Positions 19,011 through 31,300 of a DNA stretch of 64,000 nt are shown here, in pieces (the stretch's first letter is position 1; each line of letters starts with the position of its first letter). Origin of the DNA: Symsagittifera roscoffensis. Its lineage: Eukaryota > Xenacoelomorpha > Acoela > Convolutidae. Under the pieces are notes generated by a model that saw only the letters and a program-made list of their open reading frames with translations, had not been told where the DNA came from and did not search any database. The position numbers and the translations under genes were made by a program. Location of the stretch: positions 91,301,845 through 91,365,844 of the forward strand of contig NC_087062.1 in NCBI RefSeq assembly GCF_963678635.1. Reading direction: 5' to 3'.

Positions 19011-22000
19011 ATGGAGTCGAATAATTCGTTAAATCAAATAGGGGATCACAAGCATTGCAGTTTCTGTTTCGGCTTCTATGAAAGTTCGCATGGACAACCT
19101 GTCTGTAACACATGCCATCTGTTCTTATTTGCGCTAGATCCAGGTAATTAAATAAGTTTTGAATGAATATAAGTGAGTCAGGCAGTTAAAACGTAAGCTA
19201 TTAAGACAACCATTATTTTCTGAGGGACTTCAAAGTCAATTAAAAAACTATGTGAAACAGAACAGTTACGTTCGCCGCTGAAGTCTCAAGATTTGCACGC
19301 CTTGTTGACGAGTAAGATGTAACCAAGCAGAAAGCTGCAAAATTGTTGCCTGAAATAATCGTAACCTATTTGCATTTGAAACAATTTTTTAATCTCATAT
19401 CGATTTTATGGATGGTTACCATTCGGCAAAGACGCATATGTCCCACGTGTCAAACTATTGCTGGTTCCATACATAGCAAAAACAACAGTTTTTGTAACCT
19501 GATTTTTTTTCTTCGAAAATTTATCGATAGATCGTACTCCCCAGTTAAAAAATGTTTATTGAAAACCAACCCATATATATATATATTAGCTTGAGCTTGA
19601 CTAGCGTTGTTTGTAAATTTTTCTTAAATCCAGGCGAACTTGAACGCTCATCTGCGACTGAAGATGATCAAAATGGAGAGGACGAGCAAAGTTTGGACTC
19701 TGGAAACGAGGAACCTGTTGATCACCCGGAACTTGTTGATGGAAGCGGCGATCACGAGTTAGCTTTGATGAACGGCATTGAAGACTCCAGAGGCGCGTGT
19801 ACAACAACAGAGCAGTCAATACATTCAATGCGGTCATCAAGCAATGCAGCTATTCTAGACTCCGGTTAGTATTTAGTTTCTGAGGTGGGCAACAATCTTA
19901 AAATTTAGTGTCTGAACAAAGTGAAGATGCTTGTTTAGGTGGTGATGATTTTTTTTCAAGAAAAAGTCATTGTTAACAAATCATTTTTTTTCCACGGTTT
20001 GACTTTTGATTTGTTTTCAAGTTTAATTCAAATTCATTTTCTGAAAGGAAGGCAAATTTCACTAGTCAATAACGAAAGTGCAAATGGCGCAAAAGTGTTT
20101 TTGACTTTCAGTTTCAAAAATGGATTTTGATATTCTGAAGCCCCAGAAGAACTATCTCTTGGTCTATTTTTCTCAAATTAGATTGTTTTTATTCTAAAAG
20201 AATCTGGAATTCGCAGTGCTAAGTTATATTTTTTTCCTTGAAAATGTTTTTTCGCGGTTTTCTTGAGTTTTCTACTCTTCCAACTGTCTGCTGGTAATTT
20301 TTAAAGCAATACTAACGGAATGTATTATATAATAATGCTGATTTAAAATATCCGGACAAAACGAACAACAAAAATTGAGTTGAGATTTGACGAAAAGTTA
20401 AGAGAACAAAAGTTGCTTAGAATTTTGCCAGAATTAATATGGTACAATTTTTTCTTCGAAAAACTTAAGAAAAGCCATTGTCTACACCCTATGTCTACTT
20501 TTTGCTTTCTTGCAGTTCATTCAAGTTGTTACAGTGCTGATTTGAATTAACCGGACTAAATGAATTTCGCCAGAATAAATATGGTACAATTCTTCGAAAA
20601 GGGCATTTTGGCTTTTTGAATTAACCAAGAATTACGCTGAAACTACGTTGTTAATAGATGAGAAAATTATATCACAAGAAGCCTCGTACACAGCCCAACA
20701 AATCTTTTGGGTCTTTTTTTTTTCTAGTTAATCAAGGATTACGCTGAAACTACTTAGTCGACCATTAAGAAGAGTATACAAACTTTAAGAAGAGTATACA
20801 CTCAAAAAATTGTATAACAAAAACTACTATATTTTTGTTTGATAGACTAAAAGGTCGTTTTTACAGCACCGTTTTTTTATTTGAAAAGTTTTTTTTTAAA
20901 CGTTTTGCGTAATTTTTAGGAGTGTATTTAGAGTTTGTTGGGATACGTAAGAGGCTCTATTTGTTGTAATTATATCAATGTCGACTTTGTAGTTTCAGCG
21001 TAATTCTTGATCAACTAAAAAAATAAAAATAAAACATTTTTGGGTCAAAATTTTAAGCCAGAATTTCGCAAAATCGTTTGCGCCATATTAATTCTGCTAA
21101 AATTCTGAGCAGTTGTTTGTCTTCATAATTTTTCACCTAAAGTTTACCCAAATTGAGAACAACGCGTCCGGATCATTTAAATCAGCACTGTATAACTGAA
21201 ATGGATTATTGATTAAATAAAACATTAACAATCAACATTCTCTCTAATTTGTTTACGGATAAAATTTTTCTACGCAAAAGTTAGGGGGATTAGTGAATCA
21301 AACAGTCGTTTGTATTTCCAGTTATTTTCATTTTCAATGAGATACAAACGTTGTTCCTCCGACTTTTTCAAAGAAAGGATGAAAAATTTGTGCTCGGGTG
21401 TGTTTTTTCTTCAGACAAATTTCGACTTTTATAGCCATTTTTGAACGGAGTTGCTCACGTCATCCTAGAGGTACTGACTTCCTGAGACAAATTGAAAAGA
21501 TATTTCACTGGTAATAGTTTTTTGTAACGTTTTGGAGGTTTGAAAATAGTCAGTTTGACGCGCGATGTATTTCGTGCCTGTAACGCGTAAGCGATAATTT
21601 AATCTGGCTCAGAAATCGTTCCAAAGATTTTTCAGAAAAAAATAAACAAGAAAAATCGAAAAGAAGAACTGTTTTTTTAAATACTGAAACTATTAACTTA
21701 TCAAAAACTATTCGATATAACTTAAGAGGCAGTCGGAACATTCAGGGCGTTGGAACATTCAGCAAAGCTTGTGTGATATTGCTTTTTTTCAACCTAAGTC
21801 GCAAATATAAGTGCTTTTTTGAAAGTGCTGTTTTATTGCAGTAAATGCATAAGATCAAGTACAGCAAATGCTAAGGATATTAACACACACTATTCTATTA
21901 CAAATAGCACTTTAGCTTTAAGGTTTTATGGTTCTGTAGCGTAGAGGTAGGGAAGGAGACCAGCAGCAAAATAAGAGAGTTCGAACCTCAGCTGGGTTGC

Positions 22001-25000
22001 ATGTTTTTAATGAACTTTTTCGTATAGTAGTTAAAATGCGTCTGCTCTTTAAATTGAGGCATTTTATATGGTAAGTTTTTTTTTTCAAATTGACTGGTAC
22101 TGCTAATGCGTCATAATTGGCTTGCGTCACTTAGCAATTATGTAGACTCATAATTGGCATGCGTCACACACAAAGTTTTACTCATTCAGTTTTTCCCAGT
22201 AGCGTTGTCGGTCATATTTTTGCTTGTGTATGCGAAGTGCAACTTCGCCGCTGTGTCGAATTAATTGTATTGTCAAAACTTTCAAAAAGGATAAACTTTT
22301 TCAAGTTTTAAACTGATTCCCCACACGCTATGTAAAGTACTAAGTGATATATTTTGCATATAGCAATAAATTAAATAGATAAAAGAGCAAGCCTCAGTTC
22401 TATTTGGAAGGATTTCGAAGAAGGATTAAATCTCCGTTTACGCGGTAGTAGCTTGAAATATATCGCGCGTTAATTGTCTCAAATTGGCATCTTTGAACCT
22501 ATTTTTCGAAAAATGATCACAGGTGAAATATCTTTTTAAATTTGAGCTCAGGACAATACCTTTCGAATGATATTTAAAAAATTATGTCAAAAATTGCTTG
22601 TTAAAAAGTCGAAATTTGTTTTAAGGAAATAACCACCCCGAGCATATAGTCGGAACAATGACCGATTAGTTCAGAGCAGATGATGGATTTCTGCGTTTCG
22701 GCAGCATGTAGCTATAATTTCTCTAGTCATTTTTACTGCTAGCTGTTGATGTGTTAAATACACAGAATTTCTCATTTCTGCACCATGTGTTTCTGATTTG
22801 CGATATTAACTCGTCGTCTTTTTTTCTGCTACGGAATCGGTATACAAATTGAGAATTACTATCGATGAAACAGCGATTTGGAATACACTGTGATCTTTAC
22901 AGAACTTAGATAAAGAGCCGAATCTGTTGCATCAATTAGAGCTAGGTTTTCAAGAGTGCTTTTGACAAAACGCCAAATTTTCGCTGATATCCAAGTTAGA
23001 CAGCTGCTAATTAAATCGCAGACTAGAACTTCGAGCCTAGAAAACCGTCGGCTAAACAATTTTTCAGGAAAGTCAAAAAAGATGTACAAAATACTAGAAT
23101 AGAGTGGATAGACTAAAGGCACAAAAAGCTTTTACCGCGAGTATGCCCGAACACATATTGATGGCAAACTAATAGAAAATTATAAGAGAAACTGAAAAAT
23201 AAAATATATTATTTAGTCCGCAAAAGTGCCGATTAATGTCATTGAGTTAGTGCAGTAACTAATCTGATATGCTTAAGATTATTTAATTAAGCTTGAGACT
23301 TTTCGGGTTAACGACTTGTTTAACATATCTTTTATATTTGGTTCACATCGGATTCAAACTTTTACCGACTCCGGAACACTTAGTCTAGAGTTAAAGAATA
23401 CGCCTGGGACAGCAAAGGTCTCGGTTTCGAATCTGACCAGGACCTGTTTTTTTCAAATGCAAAATATTCCGTATCAACGAAATTGTCGGCTTATGTTTTG
23501 TCGTCTTATTTGTCACATTTTGAAAGATGTCACATTTTTTGCTCTATAATTGTTTTTGATTGTTTCTAAAATGCCTTCGAATGTGTTTCTGAACGTATTT
23601 TCAGCAAATAGAACGTCATTCCAGACAATGTTTTGAAGTTTTTTTAGTTGTGGCTTCGATTTTTTTTTGTTTTTAACGTTTTAGTGGCTCTCCGTTCCTT
23701 TCTTTTTTGCTAGCTTGCAATGCTATTTTTATGGGATCGCAGGTGATGCGAAGCTCCGCTTACCCTCTTTGTCAAATTTTCAGATCTTTTCGAAGCTGGT
23801 TAAAATTGTATAAATTAGATAACTGCGTGTTTAAACTTTCGCATCAGCAAATTGATATTTAGCAATCGGTATTTATGAGCAGGATTTTTAATTTTTTTTT
23901 TGAGGTATCTCGAAAACAAGAAAGATTTGGATTGTAACAGTTAGGGCTAGAATCGCAGCCCTAAAACGGTTTTATTATAGCATTTAACCATAGGGTTCAA
24001 AATACATAAACGTATTTTGTCAATTAAAAGTGCATTGTACTCAGGGGCGGATCTAGGATTTTCTCGAGGGGGGGGGGGGGGGGGGGGCGGATTTTCGAAA
24101 AATTTTGACGACCTTTTTTTTTTTTTAGGTCGACCAAATTGATTTTTCGAGCTCTCCCAAAGCACTGTTTTGCCCCTATTTTGGTAAAAATTTTCTGCGC
24201 CGCAGGCAAATTTTTGAAAAAACAGTCAAAAAAGCCGTTTTTGGGCACTTTTTGAAAAATTTTGACAAAAAAATTTCATTTTTTTTGGCGCGCGCTCCCC
24301 CTCAAAGTTAGTATATATTGGCGCCGAAGGCGCCTTTAGAAAAATTTTAGGGTCGGTCCGCCAAAAATGGATTTCCGAAAAAGTATCAAAGGGGGGACCC
24401 TTTGGGTCGGCAGGGGGTCGAATCCCTGAGGGGGGGGGCGTCCGCCCCCCCCCCCCTAAATCCGCCCCTGATTGTACTTAATCATCGTTTCCAAGTACAA
24501 AATTATTGTTGCATTTATTACCAAAAATTGATTCTTCATTTTTTGTCATCTTCAATGTTTTCAGACAACGAATTGTTTTTTTTTCTGATATTCAGAAATT
24601 TTGTAGCGGTTCGTTTGTTGCTCAGTGTTGGAAATCCGTCTCAGTTGCTCATGCAGAAGTCGAAGAGCAACTGAGATGTCTTTTTTTGTCTGTTCCAGTT
24701 TCAAATATGTTCGCTGTTTCATGACTGTCCTTTAATTTGTTTTAATTAAGCCTGTTTTCTGACACCACTGTTTGCTTTTTCATCTGAATTAGTTTGTTAA
24801 TTTTTAATTCAGTCTTTACCGCTTCCACAATAACATTGATTGCATTACTTATTTGGGTCTTTATTTGCTCCATAATGTTTGGTGTTCAATCTTGGATCAA
24901 CTTTGATTAGTTTTTTTATCAGTTCTCAAAAAACAATCATCTTCCGCTCGCTTTTCCAGATTAGTTGGGCTCAGTTTAGAGCATAATCTTTTTTTATACT

Positions 25001-27464
25001 TGTTTGTTTTTGTGCTGGGTATTGGCGTGACTCCCTGAAACATCAGGGGCAAAATACTTTAACTTTTTTCATTTTGAAATGGAATACCACGTCACTGGTC
25101 ACTTGAATTGCCAGTGGTTATTTTAACCTCTGCAACTATTAATTATGTTTATATCACAACAAATATGCTTCAATTTTTTTTTATTTCATCTCCATTAAAG
25201 TCAATGCTTTTCTGCATATCTTGTTTGCTTGACAACTTGGAAAGCTCTAGTTCGTCGATTAATGACTTTTGATGGAGATATAATAGCCACAGCTGCTATT
25301 AGAACCTTCAGTTCGAAAAAACTGAACAATATTCATGCCTCTCTTCTCAAAATTCTTTTTGATAGCAGAAATCTCAGTGTTACTAAAAACTTAGAAACAA
25401 ATATGCCAACTAGGAAAATTTATTGCACTCACTGGAGACATTTTATTCAATAAAATTGCCGCTTCTGCTGTAATTATCGGAATTAGTGAAGCGCTCATAA
25501 TGCGTTAGGTTTATGATCCGTCTTGGCCATCTTGTCAAAAAAGATTATCAATTTAGCAACACCATTTTTGGCTTTGAATCATTAGTCGAAACTGATATCA
25601 AGTAGATTGAGTTTGACGACTGTTGCCATTGGGTTAGCCTAAGGAGATAGCTGTTTTTTTTCCAAATTTGGGAATATCAGCTCACAGCCTGCGATGAATC
25701 ACCCACTTGATGGTGGGGTTTAAAATGTTTCAGTATTCCTGTAATATTATTTTTATAATCTCGATGGTAACAGGGGGTAGCGATGACCTGAAATGGAGAC
25801 CATCGCGTTGATGAAACTTTGTGGGTTTTTAATATTTCAGGTCATCGCTACCCCCTGTTACCATCGAGATTATAAAAATAATATTACAGGAATACTGAAA
25901 TATTTTAAACCCCACCATACAGGCAATAGCTGACATGGCTTATTAAATGCACTAAATGTTAACGTTTCAAAAATCGATTTATCAACTGTCCGTTTCAAAG
26001 GAATTGGAATTTGTTGATGATGTTTTATTCATAGTTAACTTCCAGACTGAGATCAAAGGTTGAGAATGCTTTGTTTTAGTAGACGTACTCCCTGGAGTTC
26101 AGGATGAACTGAATAGAAGAATTCGAGCCCTCTCAAATTATAGACCTCCTCATTGCGTGTTCTCAAATTCCTTCAATAACTCAAGTGAAGTCTCGAATTG
26201 CCGGACAACATCTACCTCAACTGCTGGACACAATAAGCAAGTGGTCGACAGGGTTCCAGAAGAACTTCTTGTCACTAAAATCTTCCCTCACCTCGACGAC
26301 GTCCAACTTTTTATGTGCAGTAAAGTTTGTCGTCGCTGGCAACGAATAATCTTGTCTTTAGGTTTACCTTGGCGGAATTTTGTCATGAGTCGCTGGCCTC
26401 TGTTTTCTCCTCAATACGAAGTGATCGACTGGTACGAGGCATACGGTCGCTTAGTTGATTCAACATTCTGTCATCGATGTCTATGGTCAATCACGCCCCT
26501 TGAACTAGTCAATGTAGAATGTCCTCACTTAAGCAGCGGAGTACTGCAGAACACTACAAATCAGAATCGCGTACAAAATACTTTACACCCCCAAGCAGTT
26601 AACAGAGGCTGGTCAATGCCAGCCAGTTCAAGCGCTTCAAACAATTTTGTAGGTGTTACTGGCCGACAGCCTCCTGTTTTAAACCAAAATGTACCTCAGC
26701 GAAATTTCTGGTCAACAAATTTCACTCATTCGGCTTCTGCGGGGTTTATTTCGTCAGCGTTAAGTTCAAGAGTAGACCAAGACTCGTGGCGCAACCGGCG
26801 ACTTCTGAGCGAATTTCAGAATCTTAAATGCGACCCATTTCTAGGAATTGATGCTGTGAGATTGGATCCAGGCGGGTACTTGTGGCAAGCATCCGTTGAA
26901 GGTTAGATGATTTGCTGGCTGCAACGACAAAATTCCCAGAGCATTGACGTTGCAGCATATCTACGAGTCAAAGGATATGAACAAAATCTTTTGAACTTAT
27001 CTTGATCTTTTAATAAGATAACTAAATAATTTCGATTGAACTAAAAATTCAATGAATGTTTTTAAATAGGGAAAAATAGTTCTGAGATGTCTTATGTATT
27101 TTTTTTTGCTCCAGGTCCCCTGGGTACGCCTTACGAGGGGGGCGTTTTCTTCATCTTTATGTTCATTCCGGAAAACTACCCTTTGAAGGCGCCCATAGTT
27201 CGCTTCCAGACTAAAATCCTGCACCCCAACGTCAGTGTGCACGGAGACATCGGCATAGAGTCCATTGGAGGAGCGAATTGGATCCCAACCCTCACCCTCT
27301 CTAAGGTGCTGCTGAGTGTGTTATCTCTTCTCACGGACCCAAACTGTGAAATATTTATGAATGCAGAAGCTGCGAGACTGTACAGAACTGACCAGAATAG
27401 ATTCAATCGGTTGTCCAAAATATTCACATACAAATACGCCATGATTGATTATATAAGTAATTGA
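19011..27464 (+). CDS. F-box protein fused to a UBC-fold (E2-like) domain lacking the catalytic cysteine
   Basis: Four exons: 19011-19143, 19634-19864, 26080-26901, 27115-27464; all introns are GT-AG and phase 1; 511 residues. The start is fixed by an in-frame TAA at 19005. Exon 1 has a CxxC...CxxC pair (HCSFCFGFYE and VCNTCH), possibly a small zinc knuckle. Residues ~178-220 are an F-box (DRVPEELLVTKIFPHL, CSKVCRRWQRI), which would dock to Skp1 in an SCF ligase. From ~365 to the end is a UBC fold: GPLGTPYEGGVFF, PENYPLKAPIVRF, ILHPNVSVHGDIGI, then SKVLLSVLSLLTDP and KYAM. In active E2s the residue after G-x-I in this loop is cysteine; here it is glycine, so ubiquitin cannot be carried as a thioester. 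An E2-variant adaptor role is inference. The 6.2-kb second intron is full of MITEs. Confidence 0.85.
20532..21190. mobile_element. Tc1/mariner-type foldback MITE (copy 1, older)
   Basis: Begins CAGTGCTGATTTGAATTAA and ends AAATCAGCACTG, flanked by TA on both sides (20530-20531, 21191-21192). The two halves are long imperfect inverted repeats (ATTACGCTGAAACTAC versus GTAGTTTCAGCGTAATT; ACAGCCCAACAAA versus TTTGTTGGGATACGT). A partial left arm of another copy lies at about 20332-20474. It sits in intron 2 of the F-box/E2 gene. Confidence 0.85.
21346..21745. mobile_element. MITE, TGTTCC-ended family D (degenerate copy)
   Basis: Shares GTGCTCGGGTGTGTTTTTTC, TTCAGACAAATTTCGACTTTT, a GATATTTCACTGGTAATAG block and a GACGCGCGATG...ACGCGTAAGCG block with other copies (22315, 47890, 50740, 57852, 58690, 62296). 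It ends near CAGTCGGAACATTC at about 21731-21744. Confidence 0.5.
21932..22002 (+). repeat. tRNA-derived sequence (SINE head or tRNA pseudogene)
   Basis: TAGCGTAGAGGTAGG resembles an RNA polymerase III A box and GAGTTCGAACCTC, about 50 bp later, a B box. The stretch does not fold cleanly into an acceptor stem, so it is more likely a SINE head than a working tRNA gene. Confidence 0.5.
22315..22657. mobile_element. MITE, family D, ending GTCGGAACA
   Basis: About 340 bp closely matching 62296-62690: CCCCACACGC-TATAAAGTAC, GATTAAATCTCCG, ATATCGCGCGTTAATTGT, AAAAATGATCACAGGTGAAA, TTGAGCTCAGGACAA, then AACCACCCCGAGC and terminal GTCGGAACA (22649-22657). The opposite end carries no clear inverted copy here. 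Confidence 0.7.
23385..23450 (+). repeat. tRNA-derived sequence
   Basis: TAGTCTAGAGTTAAAGAATACG (A-box-like) followed by GGTTTCGAATCTGACC (B-box-like) at tRNA spacing. The arms are imperfect, suggesting a SINE fragment or tRNA pseudogene in intron 2 of the F-box/E2 gene. Confidence 0.45.
24042..24470. mobile_element. hAT-like MITE with G/C-tract ends (copy 1)
   Basis: Ends CAGGGGCGGATCTAGGATTT and TAAATCCGCCCCTG are inverted repeats. The flanking ATTGTACT (24034-24041 and 24471-24478) is a perfect 8-bp target duplication. The interior has long G runs near the left end, C runs near the right end and a palindromic TTGGCGCCGAAGGCGCC word. An 8-bp duplication with CAGGGG ends is typical of hAT elements. 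It lies in intron 2 of the F-box/E2 gene. Confidence 0.9.
25711..25917. repeat. 84-bp inverted repeat with 39-nt loop
   Basis: The left arm 25711-25794 and right arm 25834-25917 are reverse complements with one mismatch that I can see. The RNA from either strand would form a very long stem. It lies in the last part of intron 2 of the F-box/E2 gene, 160 bp before exon 3. No terminal motif of the window's MITE families is present at its ends. A young foldback element, a hairpin small-RNA source or a fold-back replication error are all possible. Confidence 0.95.
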
Positions 27465-27650
27465 TATGAAAAGAAGGAACTTATGTTTTTTTAAGTGTTG
27501 ATGAACGAAGTGAAGTGATTCATCGCCGTTTTAAGTCCAAATTTTTCTAAGACAAATTTAAATTTCATTTCGCGACTTGGTTTTTCAAGTTCAGTTCAAA
27601 TTTATTTACTTGAAGGAAGGCAAATTACGCTTTCCAATTACAAAATTCGA

Positions 27651-27764
27651 AATAGCGAAAAATTTTGAACGTAAATTTTAGTTATTGATTTGTCAGCGAC
27701 TTAATAAAAATTAAGTCGCTGACAAATCAATAACTAAAATTTACGTTCAAAATTTTTCGCTATT
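27651..27764. repeat. Perfect 55-bp inverted repeat with 4-nt loop
   Basis: Arms 27651-27705 and 27710-27764 pair without a mismatch around the loop AAAA. It lies 187 bp after the F-box/E2 stop codon. The left arm contains a fragment shared with 20021-20090 (AAGGAAGGCAAATT context), so one arm looks like pre-existing repeat DNA copied in inverted orientation. Confidence 0.97.
27703..27708 (+). terminator. Candidate poly(A) signal in the hairpin loop
   Basis: AATAAA straddles the loop of the 55-bp hairpin, 239 bp downstream of the F-box/E2 stop codon and on that gene's strand. Position and strand fit 3'-end processing. The surrounding stem is unusual for a poly(A) site. Confidence 0.45.
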
Positions 27765-28378
27765 GACTTCCCACAATTACTTTGACTTCCCTTAATTACT
27801 TTTAGACTCAGTTTTCTCTAAATTGTTTGATTTTATACAAATATTCTTTTCCGTAAAATGTTCTTCAAAGAGTTTCAAAGAACTTTAACGTCATATTTTT
27901 TGGTCTGAAGTATTGACGGTGAAAGTTATTAAAAAGATACTTTTTTTTCGGTTTGTTTGAGTTCATTGACAGTTTTCCAACATCTGCTGGCGATATTTGT
28001 TTTGTGTCACGTCATTTTCATTTTAGATTGAATGATTACTTCCAAAATTGTAGTTAGATAAATAGTTCTTTAAACTGAGAAACCCATTAAATATTGTGCG
28101 TAATGCTTGGTTGAAGCAATTTCAGTGTTCTATTTTGATAAAAAAATTCATTCGAAACACTAGTGTTTGATCTTAACTTGATTTTATTTTGGTTGCTACT
28201 CAATGTATTCTGGTAAAATGGCTTTTCAGGTTCTTGTATGTATTAACTACTAATTCTGTAACTAGAACATGCGGTGATCACAGTGGTCAGGATTTTTGAT
28301 CTATGATGCTCGAGAAAAAAATCAGATCGGTTAACCGCTATTTCGTCATTATCAATCGATAATAATCTATGCACAAAA

Positions 28379-31300
28379 ATGAAGTTGAAACCTGGAGGCA
28401 GTCAGGGCGATTTACGCGCTGGTGGATCTCTGACAAACATGGACAACGCAGACTCGAAGAAGAATGCAGCTAAGCAAAATGCACACAAGAAGAGGGGAAG
28501 TTTTGGCGGGTCAACTGGGACGGACAAAAAGAGTAGAAGGTCAATTATAAATGGGTTCTCGTCGCGCAAAGAACCGGTCGATGGCGATTCTCTGTTTCCA
28601 ATGATGTCTTTCAAAGCAAAATTGGTCGGATCAGAAGCTTTAAATGAAGCGAAAAGTAAGCATTCTTTATTCACGAATTATCTTTCACCAGAGCTTAAAA
28701 AAAGGCGGTAAATTACTGAGATTGTTTCCTGATTTATCTTAACTTTTTCAAAATAATTAAATTGACTTCTTGAGTAACCCAAAAGAGACAATTATGACTA
28801 CAAAACTGAATTATCTCACAGAGTCTAATGAATGTGGTTGTTATTTTTACAACCAAGAGATGATGAGGAATTATGGTTTAGCCTGGATTTTAGTGGTTAA
28901 ATGTGAAATCATATGAAAGACCTCCATCCATGCACAATTTTAGAGAAAAGCTGGTCTGAACGTTGGCATTGCGAGCTTTCAGTATTATTATTATACAGTG
29001 CTGATTTAAATTAACTGGACAAAACGCGTTAAAATCGAAGTTTAAAACCCGTTTTTCTCAAATTGGGTTGAGTTTAGGTGAAAACTTATGAAGACAAAAC
29101 TTGCTTAAAATTTTAGCAGAATTAATATGGTGTAATTTGTTTTGCGAATTTCGGGCCCGAAATTTTACCACAAAAATGGGTCATTTTGGTTTTTTTTAGT
29201 TTATCAAAAATTACGCCGAAAATACCCGGTCAATCACAGACATAATTATTCCAAAGGGAGCCCCTTACGTAGCCCAACAAACTTTATGCAGGGTATTTTC
29301 TCCAAAAAAAATTGCAAATTGTTTAAAAATTGTTTTTAAATAAAAAGTTGGTATTTTATATAGTAAAAATGACCTTTTTTGTCTATCAAACAAAAATAAA
29401 TTAACCTATACAATATTTTGGAGAAAATACCCTTCATAAAGTTTGTTGGGCTACGTAAGGGGCTCCCTTTGGAATAATAATGTCTGTGATTGACCGGGTA
29501 TTTTCGGCGTAATTTTTGATTAACTAAGAAAAACCGAAATGACCCATTTTGGGGTAAAATTTCGGGCCCGAAATTCGCAAAACAAATTACACCATATTAA
29601 TTCTGCTAAAATTTTAAGCAAGTTTTGTCGTCTTAAGTTTTCACCTAAACTCAACTCAATTTGAGAAAAACCGGTTTTAAATTTCAAGTTTAACGCGTTT
29701 TGTCCGGTTAATTTAAATCAGCACTGTAGTTACTGCTTTCAACTGTTTCAGATGAAAACTAGCGTTGACAAGAAAACTAGACCTAAATTGTTTAAGATCA
29801 TAACGCCTTTTCCAAACTTTAAAGTGTCGACAATTTCAATTGTTTTGGCGAACTTCAAAGTTGCAAAATAGTCACTGTCCGAAATCACTTTTATTAAGAT
29901 AAGCCTAAACTTTCGTTCGATTTTTCCGAAGAATAGAAGAAGTTGTTCTTGATTCAATATCTTCTAGCTCAGAGCCAATTCGGGAAATCTTTTGCGGGAG
30001 CAAGTGACTTTAATCGGGAACTACAGTGCTGATTTAAATTAACCGAACGAAAGCGTGAAATTTAAAACACGTTTTTCTCAAATTGGGTTGAGTTTAGCTG
30101 AAAGCTTGTGAAGAAAATACTTGTTTAAAATTTTAGCAGAATTCATATGGTGTAATTTGTTTTGCGAAATTCGGGCCCAAAATTTTACCCCAAAAATGGG
30201 TCATTTTGGCTTTTCTTAGTTAAATGAAAATTACGCCAAAAGTACCCAGTCGATCACAGACATAATTATATCAAAATGAGCCCCTTATGTAGTCCAACAA
30301 ACTTTAAGAAGGATATATTCTCCAAAAAAAATTTGCAAACCGTTTAAAAATTGTTTTTAAATAAAAAGTTGGTATTTTATTTAGTAAAAACGACCTTTAT
30401 TGTATATCAAGCAAAAATAAATTAATTTATACAATGTTTTGGAGAATATACCCTTCTTAAAGTTTGTTGGGCTACGTAAGGGGCCTATTTTGTTATAGTT
30501 ATGTCTGTGATCGACTGGGTATTTGTGGCGTAATTTTTTTGATTAACTAAGAAAAGCCGAAATGACCTATTTTTGGGGTAAAATTTTGGGCCCGAATTTC
30601 GCAAAACAAATTACACCATATGAATTCTGCTAAAATTTTAAACAAGTTTGGTCCTCATAAGCTTTCACCTAAATTCAACCCAATTTGTGAAAAACGTGTT
30701 ATAAATTTCAAGCTTAGCTCGTTTTGTCCGGTTAATTTTAATCAGCAGTGTAGACTCGTTTTCCGTAAACAACTTTTCTTACATTTAATGCTGATCAATT
30801 TCTGCTGCTGTTCAGATATGCTCAATTTCCTGATAATTCACATGAAACTAATTAGTTCAATTGAGAAAGTAATTAATTTTTTAATGTTTTCGATCCAGTT
30901 TTCTCAAGTTGGTTAATGTTATCAAAAAAGCCCCAATCATAAATCGTTCTTAAAATTCAAAGAGCTGAAAGGGCATCTATTTTTTTCTTTGAAATTCGGA
31001 AGTTGAGATGTTTTCTACAAAGTCAGTGTTTTTTTTTCAACGAAGTCAGTGTTTACTTGCGTTCATTACTCTACCAATCTTTGATTGGCTATGTTCGTTT
31101 TTTTTTTCACATGCAATTTATTCTATCTGATACGCTTTTCAAACAGATTCATGCCAAAGCTTAGGATTGCTATTTATGATTCAAATAGTTTGTTTTTGTT
31201 TGATGAAAACATGTATTCTTAAAATGCATGGTAATTGGTTTTATTTAATTTTTTTGAGAGTGGAATTTTTTTCACTTTCAAAATTTTTTTATTTTTGCTC

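Noticed and set aside
21932-22002. Functional tRNA gene
   Set aside because: Only A- and B-box-like words are seen; the cloverleaf arms do not pair convincingly and there is no Pol III terminator at the right distance.
23947-24248. Minus-strand frames with polyproline runs
   Set aside because: The prolines come from the G tracts of the hAT-like MITE; not a gene.
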